Positions 24,577 to 37,210 of a stretch of DNA of 64,000 nucleotides are shown here, piece after piece (position 1 is the first letter of the stretch; the number at the start of each line of letters is the position of its first letter). The translations under genes and the position numbers were made by a program. The stretch is from Glandiceps talaboti. Taxonomy: Eukaryota > Hemichordata > Enteropneusta > Spengelidae. The DNA is taken from assembly GCF_964340395.1 (NCBI RefSeq), contig NC_135550.1, positions 11,322,408 to 11,386,407 of the forward strand, in the 5' to 3' direction. Under the pieces are notes generated by a model that was not told the DNA's origin, made no database searches, and was given only the letters and a program-made list of their open reading frames with translations.

Positions 24577-25188
24577 CTTAACCATCACTTGTCATTGACT
24601 GAACTCAAATCTGATATTTAACTTTAATTTATCAATGCTCTGATGACATCATATTTTTATACGTATAAAAAATGTCAAGGAAATCCCTACTAACTATGAA
24701 AACAACTTCTCACAATGCCAGAAGACAATTGCAATATCCTAAAGGGCATCCAACGTTAAATGATGCAAGACTATTCTAGAATACTTGAATCAAGGTTTTA
24801 CGTTTATTATTTCAGTTAAGTAAAAAGTTAATAAACTTGAATTGATACGTGTATCACTTTAAAAAATACTGAGTACCAAAATTTTTTCTTTATGTTCTAT
24901 TATAGAAACAGCTGAGAATGATCAATAAATTATAGTTTTTATAACTTTGCTCATACACAACACTATTTTATATAAACTGTTTGTGTTTGAAAGTTACATA
25001 AAATGACAATATTTACAATAAGAAACTGACAAAAATGACATGCTTACAAGAGTTCTTCAAGTTTATCGTTTTCTTGTTTGACAATGGTGAATTACGAAAT
25101 GATGGTTGTTATAAAACATAGAAATACATAGGTTTACTTTTGAGTTGCAATAAATTCAGCCTGTATTATCAATAGAAATAAGTTAGTT

Positions 25189-28100
25189 TTATCTGCCTTT
25201 ACGATGTCTGTATTTGTCCCACATCACACCCTGCACTCCTCTGTATATTTCTTTCAATGTACTTATTCTCGGTGAGGTTTTCTGAAATTACAAAAAAAAA
25301 TGTATGTTGCTGTATTAATTTTGGTGAAGTAGTAAGTACATAATTACAACGGATCGATCACCCTCTGCTTATCAATTGCTGGTGAATTTATCAAAATATG
25401 TATAAGACATATTGACAATTTACAATATTTTCATTCATAATAGTGCGCCCTCTATGCCAATTCAATGTGCCACTGATGCACTGCAATTTCTTTTGATGCA
25501 CCATAATTAGGTGGTTCCCATATCACTTACTATGTGGTGCCTCACAAGAAACCAGTTTACATCATTATGACTAAACAACACAAAATATTGTCTTTCAATA
25601 GACGGTCTTTTCATGACATGTCCTCAATGAGTTATTCTATGAGTTGTTGCAATATCTCAATAAAACAGCAAAGACCACAAAATTTACCAATACTTACCAT
25701 AAATATTGGAAAAAGAGATTTGGGTTTAGTTAGATTTTCCTGGTCTTTTATTAGCACCACTAAATAATATATTACACTGTGCTGTGGAGTAAAATGGTAC
25801 AAATTAAGTATCATAAAAACAACTTCTATTTTTAATATGGCTAACAAATTATTGAACGTCTCTGACTGTGAATGCAGATCAGAACAAGGGTAGAGTATAT
25901 ATTGTTACTTCAGAAAATCCCCTAGTTCTTCAGGGCTACAATTTAACTCTTACACTTCATAGTCAGATTTAGCCAAGTGAACAGTTTCAGCTACAAATTT
26001 TCTATCGATTTCCATTGGTATAACAGACTATCGCCTTATGAATTTGGTAGTCTAGATACAATGGTTAGTGCCGATAGTCTATGTGCCCTGGACTACTACT
26101 TTGGTAGTCTAGATACAATGTTTGGTAGTCTATGTGTCCTGGACTACTGCTAATTTGGTAGTCTAGATACAATGTTTAGTAGTCTATGTGTCCTGGACTA
26201 CTGCTAATTTGGTAGTCTAGATACAATGTTTAGTAGTCTATGTGCCCTGGACTACTACTTTGGTAGTCTAGATACAATGTTTAGTAGTCTATGTGCCCTG
26301 GACTACTACTTTGGTAGTCTAGATCCAATGTTTAGTAGTCTATGTGTCCTGGACTACTGCTAATTTGGTAGTCTAGATACAATGTTTAGTAGTCTATGTG
26401 CCCTGGACTACTACTTTGGTAGTCTAGATACAATGTTTAGTAGTCTATGTGTCCTGGACTACTACTTTGGTAGTCTAGATATAATGTTTAGTAGTCTATG
26501 TGCCCTGGACTACTACTTTGGTAGTCTAGATACAATGTTTAGTAGTCTATGTGCCCTGGACTACTGCTAATTTGGTAGTCTAGATATAATGTTTAGTAGT
26601 CTATGTGTCCTGGACTACTACTTTGGTAGTCTAGATACAATGTTTAGTAGTCTATGTGTCCTGGACTACTACTTTGGTAGTCTAGATCCAATGTTTAGTA
26701 GTCTATGTGCCCTGGACTACTACTTTGGTAGTCTGGATACAATGTTTAGTAGTCTATGTGTCCTGGACTACTGCTAATTTGGTAGTCTAGATACAATGTT
26801 TAGTAGTCTATGTGCCCTGGACTACTACTTTGGTAGTCTAGATACAATGTTTAGTAGTCTATGTGTCCTGGACTACTACTTTGGTAGTCTAGATACAATG
26901 TTTAGTAGTCTATGTGCCCTGGACTACTACTTTGGTAGTCTAAATACAATGTTTAGTAGTCTATGTGCCCTGGACTACTACTTTGGTAGTCTAGATACAA
27001 TGTTTAGTAGTCTATGTGCCCTGGACTACTAATTTGGTAGTCTAGATACAATGTTTAGTAGTCTATGTGCCCTGGACTACTACTTTGGTAGTCTAGATAC
27101 AATGTTTAGTAGTCTATGTGCCCTGGACTACTACTTTGGTAGTCTAGATACAATGTTTAGTAGTCTATGTGTCCTGGACTACTGCTAGTTTCAAGGTCTG
27201 TTCCTGAATATCAGAATGCCTTTTACCATAGACTGTAGAGTTAGTTTACTCCCGGGTCTACATGTATGTCAGGGTCTATGCTTCTATTGATCTTATGTTC
27301 TGTTCTGTTAGGATGTAACTATCTATCTATCGATCTAACTATCCCAATATAACTTTATTTCCATAAAACCAGCTGACAGAAACGACCAAAAGAAAAAATA
27401 AATCTTTTTCTCATAACAATATCAAATCAAACTTACCATAGTAATTCCTTCATTTATAACAACATCTTGGATGTTTTCAAATGGAATAAATACAGACTGC
27501 TGTCTTCCTGTTCGATAAGTAGTAGTGTACTGTAGTCCTGTTGAAGCCATCACTAAAAGAGACTCTATAATGTACAGAAATATATAACATTAGGAGAGAC
27601 TGAGCTCCTCTTCATCGGTGGATCTCCAGTTCTGTCGGAGAAATCAAGTTCTGTTACACTTTAAATAATGAAAACAGCAGCTATTGCCATGAAAAATAGT
27701 GCTGTTGTCCTGGAATGGTATGAATATTACGTTCAGCCAGCTGATGAATATAAATATGTAAGCACTTCACAGTTTAGATTTTTCATTCCCTTGACACCAT
27801 GTGCAAATAGGTGATAATGATATGCAAATGATTATGTAATTTTAATCAATATGCTTCATAATATGTACCATGGAAAGAACACAGATTCTAAGGATATGAG
27901 CCCATAGTCGAAAGAACAGGGTGCTAATTACAGAGAGAGTACATGTATATATCGATAATTTGGAATTAAATTTTACTGTAAATTGAAAGGTATGAAAAAA
28001 GCTCATTATTAAGAGATAAACTGAAAGCCTTACCTTTGTAGACTTGAATAAAATGGAAATAAAGGACAACTGACAGATAAAATGCAGCAAGAAGTACAAT

Positions 28101-29007
28101 TGGTATAATACTTTCCTAAGAAAAGAAAACATAATGATATAAATAAATAAATAAAATAAATAAAATAAAATAAATAAACACACACACACACAAATATATA
28201 TATTAACATTATAACACCATCTTGGATGTTTCTAAGTGGGATAAATATAGGCTGCTGCCTTCCTGTTCTGTATGTCTTTGCATACTGTGGTTCTGTTGAA
28301 GCTATCACCAATATCTTAATATACAACCATCTTTGCTCTGTGTCATTCTGAGTGTTTGTGAGTGTGAGTGTGAGTGAGTGTGTGTGTGTGTGTGTGTGTG
28401 TGCGTGCGTGCGCGCGTGTGTGCATGCGTATGTGTCCATGTGACATGTTATTGTTACTTCATGTTCAATATACAATATACATGATCAACATTGCAATACA
28501 CATGATATATGGTACAGATACATGTATGTTCATGAATATGATAAAAGATGCCATAATGCTTCTTATTTCATCTTGTTTATCATATGCTGTGTTGAGCTTA
28601 CTTCATTAGAAGTAGGCACGCCATAGAGGAATGTTGTGTAATCATGTAGTTTGTATCTGTCTGAGTTTGAACATGTATTTTGTCATCGGTACTAATACAA
28701 CATGCTACCATCTCTGTTCTACCACTGCACTTTACTAGCTCTCTTTTGCAAGCACATGTATAAAGAGCCGGGTTGAATAGTCACAAGTTGTTAATATCTA
28801 CTAAACACTGAAATTTCTTACCTCTATCGAATACATATATAAATATGACATCCCAGCACCAAGGAATATCCACAGAAAAACTAAGAGACGTACACTTTTG
28901 GTGAAATGAACGGCAAACTCTGTACATAAACTGTCATGTTCGGTGCGTACTACTTTAACACCCCGGTTACAAATATTTGTAACGCAATTTTCGCCATTCT
29001 TTCCCAT
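25189..29007 (-). CDS. PIGH: PIGH: GPI-GlcNAc transferase subunit H, 5 exons
   Basis: Subunit of the ER complex that adds GlcNAc to phosphatidylinositol, the first step of GPI-anchor synthesis. Exons in coding order: 28822-29007, 28034-28115, 27437-27564, 25698-25781, 25189-25281. All have GT..AG ends and consistent phase, giving 190 residues (human 188). Two hydrophobic segments (SVRLLVFLWIFLGAGMSYLY and IIPIVLLAAFYLSVVLYFHF) form the membrane hairpin. Then comes the PIG-H domain: ESLLVMASTGLQYTT, FENIQDVVINEGI, HSVIYYLVVLIKD and STLKEIYRGVQ, matching human ETLLIIDSLGIQ, IEMGKVKDIVINEAI, KVIYYLCILLKD and CLIEIYRSCQ. I chose the ATG at 29007 for its ACCGCCATGG context and for length; an in-frame ATG at 29076 would add 23 residues. 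It diverges from CCDC175. Confidence 0.94.
26042..27187. repeat. Minisatellite, 22 units of 51/54 bp, inside PIGH intron 3
   Basis: Unit: TTTGGTAGTCTAGATACAAT, GTTTAGTAGTCTATGTG, then CCCTGGACTACTAC. Some units have three extra bases (CTACTGCTAATTTGG), giving 54 bp. From about 26365 to 26778 the long variant recurs every 207 bp (three 51-bp plus one 54-bp unit), a higher-order repeat. Each unit holds TAGTAGTC and GACTACTA, an 8-bp inverted pair around an 11-base loop. The 51-bp period leaves a repetitive open frame on the plus strand (MFSSLCALDYYFGSLDT), broken at long units; it is not a gene. Confidence 0.95.
28207..28315 (-). pseudogene. Degenerate duplicate of PIGH exon 3, inside PIGH intron 1
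   Basis: On the minus strand it reads ILVIASTEPQYAK then TYRTGRQQPIFIPLRNIQDG, clearly related to exon 3 (LLVMASTGLQYTT, TYRTGRQQSVFIPFENIQDV). Nucleotide identity is roughly 80% by eye. It lies between exons 1 and 2, so out of order, and the similarity stops before the donor site of exon 3; no good donor follows. It is most likely a dead duplicated exon. Confidence 0.8.
28352..28432. repeat. (TG)n-rich microsatellite
   Basis: GAGTGTGAG units pass into (TG)n, then GCGTGCGTGCGCGCG. PIGH intron 1. Confidence 0.9.
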
Positions 29008-29443
29008 GGCGGTCAAACGTTTTACATTACCAATGAGCTGTAGAGATAAATATCGTGTCAAAGATTGACATTTCATTAGATTGTCCACTGCTTCCGCATT
29101 TACCTTTCAATCAAGCCGCCATGTTGCGAAAGTACTCCCTAGCCTAATGTTCGTTATAATCAGTGTGTTCAATATTTTTTTGAGACGAATAGTTAAATTT
29201 TGGTATAAATGTTTCTATTTATACGAAATTCTGACATCTTAGAATTGCATGAAATCGACAATTCTATGTTTCTTTGTGGAAATACTTGCCCTTTCCTTGC
29301 CTATATTCGTCATCTGGATGATAAGTTAGAGGGCTCAAATCCTTCACAGTAGCATGCTGGGAAAGGAACTCTGTCCTCAAAATCGAGCCAGTTCGTTGAT
29401 ATAGAAGCGTTGGATGGTAACTATGGGGTGAACCAGACTAAAA
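29008..29443. promoter_or_regulatory. Divergent PIGH/CCDC175 promoter with YY1-type site
   Basis: Only 436 bases separate the two start codons, so both promoters must lie here (5' UTRs included). GCCGCCATGTT at 29115-29125 is a perfect match to the YY1 consensus; on the minus strand it reads AACATGGCGGC just upstream of the PIGH ATG, the usual placement near a start site. No TATA box was seen. Confidence 0.6.
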
Positions 29444-32400
29444 ATGACGTCCATCTCAGAAGTTACGGGTGTTAACAGTGCCATAGAGCACTTACACGAG
29501 TTAGGTACGTTAAACATGTGCTTATCCTTCGCATAAAATTAATTTTCGAGGTGTAAATGGTATCTAAGGACGACGGGTGTACGGGTCCCGGTTACTGGTT
29601 AGAGTCAACCGTCTCTTTACAATAATAATAGTCCATACTGACCTAACGTCTTATTGATTCGGTCTTTAGGTCAGTTTGAATGCCATTGTCCTTGCACTTG
29701 TAAACACATATATTAAGCACAACTGAGAAGAACAAAGCAAATAGTCGTGTGATTCTACTTATTAAGTTACCGTTTTCCCCACGCATAAGTCTAGCTTGAT
29801 TCAAATCCCAAATAAAAGTTGATGGTTTTGTTGTTGTTGTTGTTGTTGTTGTTTTTTGTTTTTGTTTTTAAATTACAAGGTGTTTATGTATAAAATCATA
29901 GACCCCCATCAAGTTCTATGATAAAATCAGAGAAAGTCAACTAATAGTGATTGACTTGTCAGGAAAAATCAAATCCCCTAAAGTAACAAATGTCTTCTTT
30001 TATTTGTGCAACTACATCTATGAGTAAATTGTAAGAAGGTGATGACATTCTTGGCGATACTTTGTAATTTTATGATAACCGATTTTACTGTGTTTCAACA
30101 GGCAAACGAATGAAAGATATCAGTTATGGTGATTACACATTTAGTGACTATGATGTTGGTATTCTTGACAAGATTGCTGTAGCTGTTGCAGAATTGGTAG
30201 GTATTTTCTTTTTAATAAACCTTCTGAGTGGTCATAATTTCATTACAAGTATTTTCTTTTTTGACAAGATTAAAAAGTTTGATTTAGCACTTCGAAAAGA
30301 GACACATTTTTTTTCTTCAGATTTGCATTAGATTCATTGATCTCTTAGATCAAATAATAAATTATGTAGTGTACAAAATTTAAGTTTCTGGCCATATAGA
30401 CACATTACACAGTCTCATTAGGCCACCTTATATTTCGCATTTTTCCGAATGTAAAAATCACCTCATATATAATAAAATAATAATATATTGTCATCTACAG
30501 GATAATGAGAGAGTTAAAACTCATGAACAGCTTGAAACAGAAACCATTCACTCAAGTATTCTTAGACATAAATTATTTATGTCTCCAGAAGAAATCAACT
30601 CAGAAATTCAGACAGCTGTTTCTTCTGCCCGACATTCTAATGCTGAAGAATTGAGTAGATTGCAGGTGAGATATCTGTTTTACATTATGAATTCTAGTAT
30701 TCTACAAACTAATACGTCCTTGTCTTGATTAAAGCATATAGTCAATGTCTTCTTGGTATCAAGCAATGACTATTAATAGTGACAAGACTGTGGTTCTCTT
30801 TATCAACACCCTATTAATGTTTACATATTGTTCGTAGGTGCTTTGTTAATATGAATTATAGCCAACACTTGGCAAGTTGATATAAGTTGCTGGCTGTTTT
30901 ATAGAACAATAGCTTTTATACAACTTACAAGATCTGTGAATCAATTTTCTTTTCCTCTTACAGGATCAACTTCAAAGTTTGAATGACAATATCGACTATC
31001 TAGAAAAAAGATTGAAGTCTCTCGAAAAGCAGAATGCCGTCCTTCAGTATGTATATGTTCAATTTGTTGTGTAACATGAAACTGAAATATTTTGTTGTAT
31101 ACTTTCTATAATCAAGTTGATAGAGCTGTATTATGAAGCCTACTTTGTTCTAAGATTTTTTGAAGTTTACCAATAATATTAATCCCAGTTAAAGCTGCAA
31201 CTGACACAATTTTTTTGAAATTTTTTTGTTAGATATAGTGACTTACTTGTGATATGGTACACAGTGAATAGTATTGATTCACCTGTGTATAGAAGCATTT
31301 GCATAGCTGTACACACAATATGGTACAATCAATCCAGTCAAATTGATTTTTGGGTCCACACCCAAAAATCAGTGCCTCGAATATTATCAAGATTTCAACC
31401 TATTACTGTACTACTTCTGGATAAAATCAACTGTTAATTAACATGTACAATGTCTAAGCATTGGTATCAATTTTCAATGACTATATTGTTGGTTGTCTTA
31501 TCGAAAAAATAATACTCCACTTTAATACAGCTAGTGCAGCTTTAACAAATTTTGAATGACTTTATTACAGTCCTGAACGTGACATGGTACGTGCTCAACA
31601 CGAAGAAGTCATATCACAGCTCAATCAAAGGATGGCAGACAAAGCTACGTAAGTAATGTTCAACTCATTATAATTCATTCATAGATCCTTCTTGGTGTAG
31701 ACGCTTTCCTATCTCAGTATCTGTGCCAAATCACAAATCTGTAAAATGAGAACTTTCATATTTTATTTTTACATTGTTTTATGGATATCAGAATCTGTTT
31801 TTGTAATACTGGGTATGAAAGAAAAGAATCTCCAGTTTCCAAAAAAAATAAATATATTTTATTAATTAAGTGCATGATGTTTACCGGTTTGAGCAGGTTT
31901 GATGAAATCAAGTAATACTTTTGATTATGTAACTTTTTATTACTATTTTACCTTCTCTTTCAGTAAACAAATTACCTTGAATGAAACAAGAGACAGACTT
32001 CGAGAAACCAATCAAAAGGTAAGCAATGAAGGCTGAAACTAAAAATAAACACTGGATGGCTGCAGTAAAACTCAATTCAAAAGATTTCAAACACTCCTAA
32101 CTAATTTTGCCTTGTTAACAGAGCATCATCAGGGCAGGCTTGTAAAATAAAATTTGACACTCCAATGAAGTTCCTCTGTCATATCTTACGATATGAATTA
32201 TTGTTAAAATTGATAGTTATTGGAGTTCAAAGTCTGCCAAAAAGTTTTTTACTTAAAGACTTTTGATAAATGAGAGATAACTTTTCTTTTTTGTCTGACC
32301 ATACAGATAGTTGATCTAGAAACGGGTATTGTGATACTGAAAGAAGATATGATACAGGAAAGAGCTGATGCCAGGCAGGAAAAGAAGAGATTGAAACAAG

Positions 32401-35400
32401 CAGTGGTAGGTATCAATGTAGCCTATGGTGCATGCATTTGATTATGCAACCCTCGAGGCACCTTAAGTTGCCCCAAGTTGCGGTCGATTACTACATGATG
32501 TCACACTTAGGGTGCCCCAAGTCAACTCTCCTCGCAGAACTGGGGCAGCTTGGGGATTGGTCACCTGACCTGACTTGACCCCCAAGATGGGCGACAGCAT
32601 GTGATTGGTTACTTTTGTCAATTTCAAAAGAATTATGCTATATTTTGAAGAGTTCTCTCCACGTTTAGTGAAGAAATGACTTTTCACTTCAAAATTGTCT
32701 AAAGTATCTTGGAATGACAGATCAATTTATTTGTCGTGAATCACTGAGGTGCGTTCAATTTTCCCATGGCGTGAGGCTCCCCAATGACATCTTTTACCCC
32801 AACCTGAGGCTCCCTAGGCATGCATAATCGAACACATCCCTGTTCATTGTTGTTTTCCCTGATTGTGGTAAATGCTACATTCATCTCTTATCTTGAAAGG
32901 AGGGATTTCTTAGTAGTAAGTAGTGTGCCCTCTATCTAATAATAGCCAAATTTTTGTTGTTGTGAGTCAAAATGATAAAACTGGGATTTCTTATGAGTCA
33001 CCACTTAGTAAGAGATAGGGGAACACCAAATTTTGGTGTGTCACTAGAAATTGTGTGTTTCAGTGGTGCGTCAAATTGACTTAGCGGGCACACTGGTAGT
33101 AAGAAAGTTTATCTTAGCAAATTTTTGTCCTAAAACACTTTTGTTGTTGTTTACTCATGCACTGTTTCCTTTACAGCATGATACAACAAAGAAAACTAAG
33201 AAACAGAAAGAAGCTAACATCAACAAGAAAAAAGATTTGGACATACTCAAGGAGGAAGTAATGGAAAGTGAAAACAACTTACATGGCATAAGAAAGGTAT
33301 GGATTTTTTTTGTAAAAAACAAAGACAGGATGAAAAAGTATAAATTCATAAAGAGAGAGAGATGGGAGTAATATCAAATGAATGGCTTTCCAGCTATTTA
33401 CGCACTACTGACGGAGACACACAAGAAATTTGTATTTGTGATAAAATGGTCATTTTCCAAAGTTTTCAAAATCTGAAGTTTGAATCGTTCAAAAGAGATC
33501 TCTTGCCTCACTAGCCTCTATTTTGTTACAGAGTATAAGAAGGTTTGAAACATCGTGTAGCAGGTTAGAGCAACAGGAGAGGCAACTAACCAAACAACTT
33601 GCAATTGAGCATACAGAGAATGCAGAGTTGAAACAGAAAGGGTAGGTGAAGTTTTCCAATCTTCATGTAATATCAAATCTAGTCTGAAAGGTCCAATCGT
33701 TGGTTCACTTATGTAACCACTCGCTACCCATAATAATGTATGAGTGCATTATATAAGCAGACACAACACCTGGATCTTTCACTTTCTGGCTGTATCAATA
33801 TCACTACCAATTTATTTTTAATTTGTTCTTTGCTTTTGTTGAATAAATGACAAGACTCTGTTGTAGTTTTTTTTTCTTTTTTGGTGTTTTTTTTATTACA
33901 TTTACTTTGACTTTGACTTTGTTTTAGTTTCCACAATGTGCAAAGTTGCTCAATGAATCATAAATATTAAGAAATGAGAAAAATTAACGTTCTATGCATT
34001 TTATCTTCAGGAATGAAATACGAAAGCAGAGAGAGACTATGGAAAAAGAGTATGCTGAAAAGAAGACAGTTCTTTTACAAAGAATGGAACATGTAAGAAA
34101 AAAACACTAAAACTGATAGCAGTCCTGGTTTCTTATTAATGTATTTACATGTACCTAGCTATGGTATAAACCACAGCTGAACAGACTCGTAACACGTTTC
34201 ATATTTATTTCATTACTTGAGAGATATACTGTTTCCGTGTACCACTGAAAATATGCTATACATGTAGTATGATTGTATTGGCATTTGTTTGTATATTGTT
34301 CACACTTGTCAGTAAGATGTGACATGTTAGTGCCACACTTGTGACTGATCAGGGCTGAATGGTACAATGTATCTGTTCTGACCTCTGTTCTTAGTGACAT
34401 GATTCATTAGTTTGTAATGGTTCCATCGTACATTCAATGGCTAATGCACTTTTATCAACATTTCAGACACTGTCTTGAATACCACAATAAGTCAGTGAAA
34501 GTAGACTTGTCTGAGCTTGTTAGAAAATAGCAGAAGGTATTTCCTCTTTTCTCCATTTCAGCTTGAGACAGAAATGACAAAAGCTGCAACACTGTATGAT
34601 GAGCTGCATGAAAAACAACAAAATCTGAGATTAGGTAAAGTATTGTCATGCCTATAGCATATCACAACTATAATTTGTTTGTTTGTAAAGAATAGAAATT
34701 ATGCTGTGAAGAACATGCTATAACTGTGGATAATATCCAAGATATGTGTATTGTGTATTTTGACAAATTGATGTGAAAATACAAAGATATGATTCTCTGC
34801 AAGTACTCCACAAACATAAAAGTACCTACCTATCAAAGAAAATTGCATGTGTTTTAATATGGTTGAAAAATGTGCTTATTTGTGTATATATAATATACAC
34901 CATGTTGAAAACAATGACGTCTTCAAGAACTGTACCATCACAAATATTTCACTTTATTGAACAACTTTGCATGTATTTGATAATGATTCATTGCCCTGCT
35001 TTGTGTACATTACACCAATGTGGATGGTTGGCCATACCTGCTTCACTGTTCCATATCCAAAACATCTCACTAGCACTTCTAAAATCCAGCACCGTGATCA
35101 TTTTACAATTCCAACTTCAATATTTTGCATGTTTTGTCCATATCCATCCATTATAATGCTGCCAATGCATTGCCCAGCCATCCACAAGGACGGTGGATCA
35201 GTGACCTGACATTTTCTGTATACAGTCACATGTAATTATTAACCGAGTTTCATTTTCTTCGGGGTTGTCATTGTTATGTGCATTCACCCTTCTCTTGTTT
35301 ATGGTCATGCACCTTGACTTTGTCACGGTGCATTCCAGATATTAGGGAGGCACAGGAGGCACGTAGCTATGATGCCTCCAAGGTCAAGGAACTCCATGAC

Positions 35401-37175
35401 CAGTAAGTTGTACTTCATTTTCCAAACTATTTCAGTGATCCACTAACCTGTAGACAGTGTGTCGTGTTTTGTGCATTGCATGCTAACATTTGACATGAAT
35501 GATGTGCTGTCGCCTGGCTGGTGATAATTAATCGTTTTTTTATTACTATTCTTGCAGTATCCAGTAAATCAAGAGGGTCATTAGACTCTCTTTTAGTAGT
35601 GAGTCAGGCCATGCCTTGTGATATGATTTCTTTGTTATAATCATGTTGTTAACCATTGTTCTGTAATTTGTGTAATAAGACTTTAGTATACTAACGCCTC
35701 CATCGATTAGAATGCAAGTCAGTAAAATTTACCAGTAAATATAGTTTATCTAAAACTTAACAATTCTTGTAGAAGGAGAAAAATTACAACAATAGTATGT
35801 TTCTTTGGAATATTTTTTCAATCATGACATAGTTTTAAAGACTCCCTTTTGGTCTACTGGTAAAGGTAACCTCCATTTTGGAGTCACAGTAAAGGTGTCG
35901 AAAAACTGTGTATCATATTAGGTATGGTCACTTTTCATCTGGTAAGTCAGGCCCGTCCTGTAAGAAAAAAAGAAAAAACTCCAGAATGTCATATCATGTT
36001 TAGAAAGTTGTGAAACTGAAATTTTCCCCATCATTGATAGACATTTCATTTATAAACAACTATCTGGGTACAGGATGTGTTTGAAGTGAACATTTACAAA
36101 ACTAACTTTCAAGTTTTCTCCGTAAGATACATGTTAGTTCCTATTCCTTCTATACATTACAATAACATAGATAATAATCAAAGGTGTGCGTGTCTATATG
36201 TTGCTGTAAGTTTTCTATTGCTATTAAATATAATACAGTTATTGATGATAAAGTAAAACGTCTTCACTTGTTTTAAATTCTCCTTGAGTATGATCGTAAC
36301 TTATTAACTTTAACAAAATAAATTTGTTGATAACTAATTGTAGAGACCCTGCTATTCTAACTTTATAGTAAACTTTGTAGACATCTAACTTGACTATAAC
36401 TCTATGCTGTAGTGTAGATTTGATTGATGTAATACTCTGGGATAAGGTAGTCATGAATAGATAGCCATCTCAGATAGGAGAGATTATGTTGCTATAGGTT
36501 ACAAGACATGAAGGATGAGTTGCTGACCAAAGCAGAAGATATGGCTAGGATGAAACAAGAGAATGATGAGATGGAGAAACAAATTGAACTACTGGAAGAA
36601 AACCATGAGTAAGATACTATTGTGTGTCAAATTATTTTTTTCGTTCTGTGGTTTTTACTCACAGTTTTCTACACTGCTTATTACAGACTGAATGCATATA
36701 CTTGCCCATGTAGGCTTTGAAATGCCCAGTTTGGATTGTGGTCAAAATTTGGTTGTGAAAAATAGTGTGCCAGAGCTATAGTCTGTATAGAAGAACTTCC
36801 CATGTAATCCTTATGGCTCCATTGATAAGATAACACAAAGTGCAAGTACCTCAGATTGAAATCCCTGCCTGTAATGCGTTTTTCACATTCATGCTTATTT
36901 CGCCTTTTATATGTGCTCTTTTGCCACATTGATGGAATTTCAGATACATTTATAGCTCAGACCACTATAGAGGTTCTCTATAGTGGTCTGAGTTTATAGC
37001 AAAGAAATTTATGAACATTAAGATACACCATTTTTGTGATGTTGACAAAAAGTTAATTTCAACATGTAGAAGTATATTTAATGAACACAAATACATACAT
37101 CATTTGTTTTCATAATTTTAGCAGAAGTTTAAGTCATGTTCCATCGTCTCATACACCTTTATTTTGTTTTTGTTT

Positions 37176-37210
<35 letters not shown>

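Noticed and set aside
26382-27032. Repetitive plus-strand protein frames of 17-residue units
   Set aside because: They arise from a 51-bp minisatellite whose period is a multiple of three; stops occur at every 54-bp unit, and the array lies in a PIGH intron on the opposite strand.
26042-27187. CRISPR-like array
   Set aside because: Head-to-tail minisatellite without unique spacers, in an animal intron.
28030-28446. 138-residue minus-strand frame
   Set aside because: Chimera of a microsatellite, the decayed PIGH exon 3 copy and intron; only the exon-like part has meaning and is listed as a pseudogene.
34773-35209. 127- and 80-residue overlapping plus-strand frames
   Set aside because: They overlap each other in different frames within CCDC175 intron 11 and match no known domain; the CCDC175 phases join cleanly without them.
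36956-36992. microRNA gene
   Set aside because: The stem is only 16 bp with no supporting lower stem, shorter than an animal pre-miRNA.
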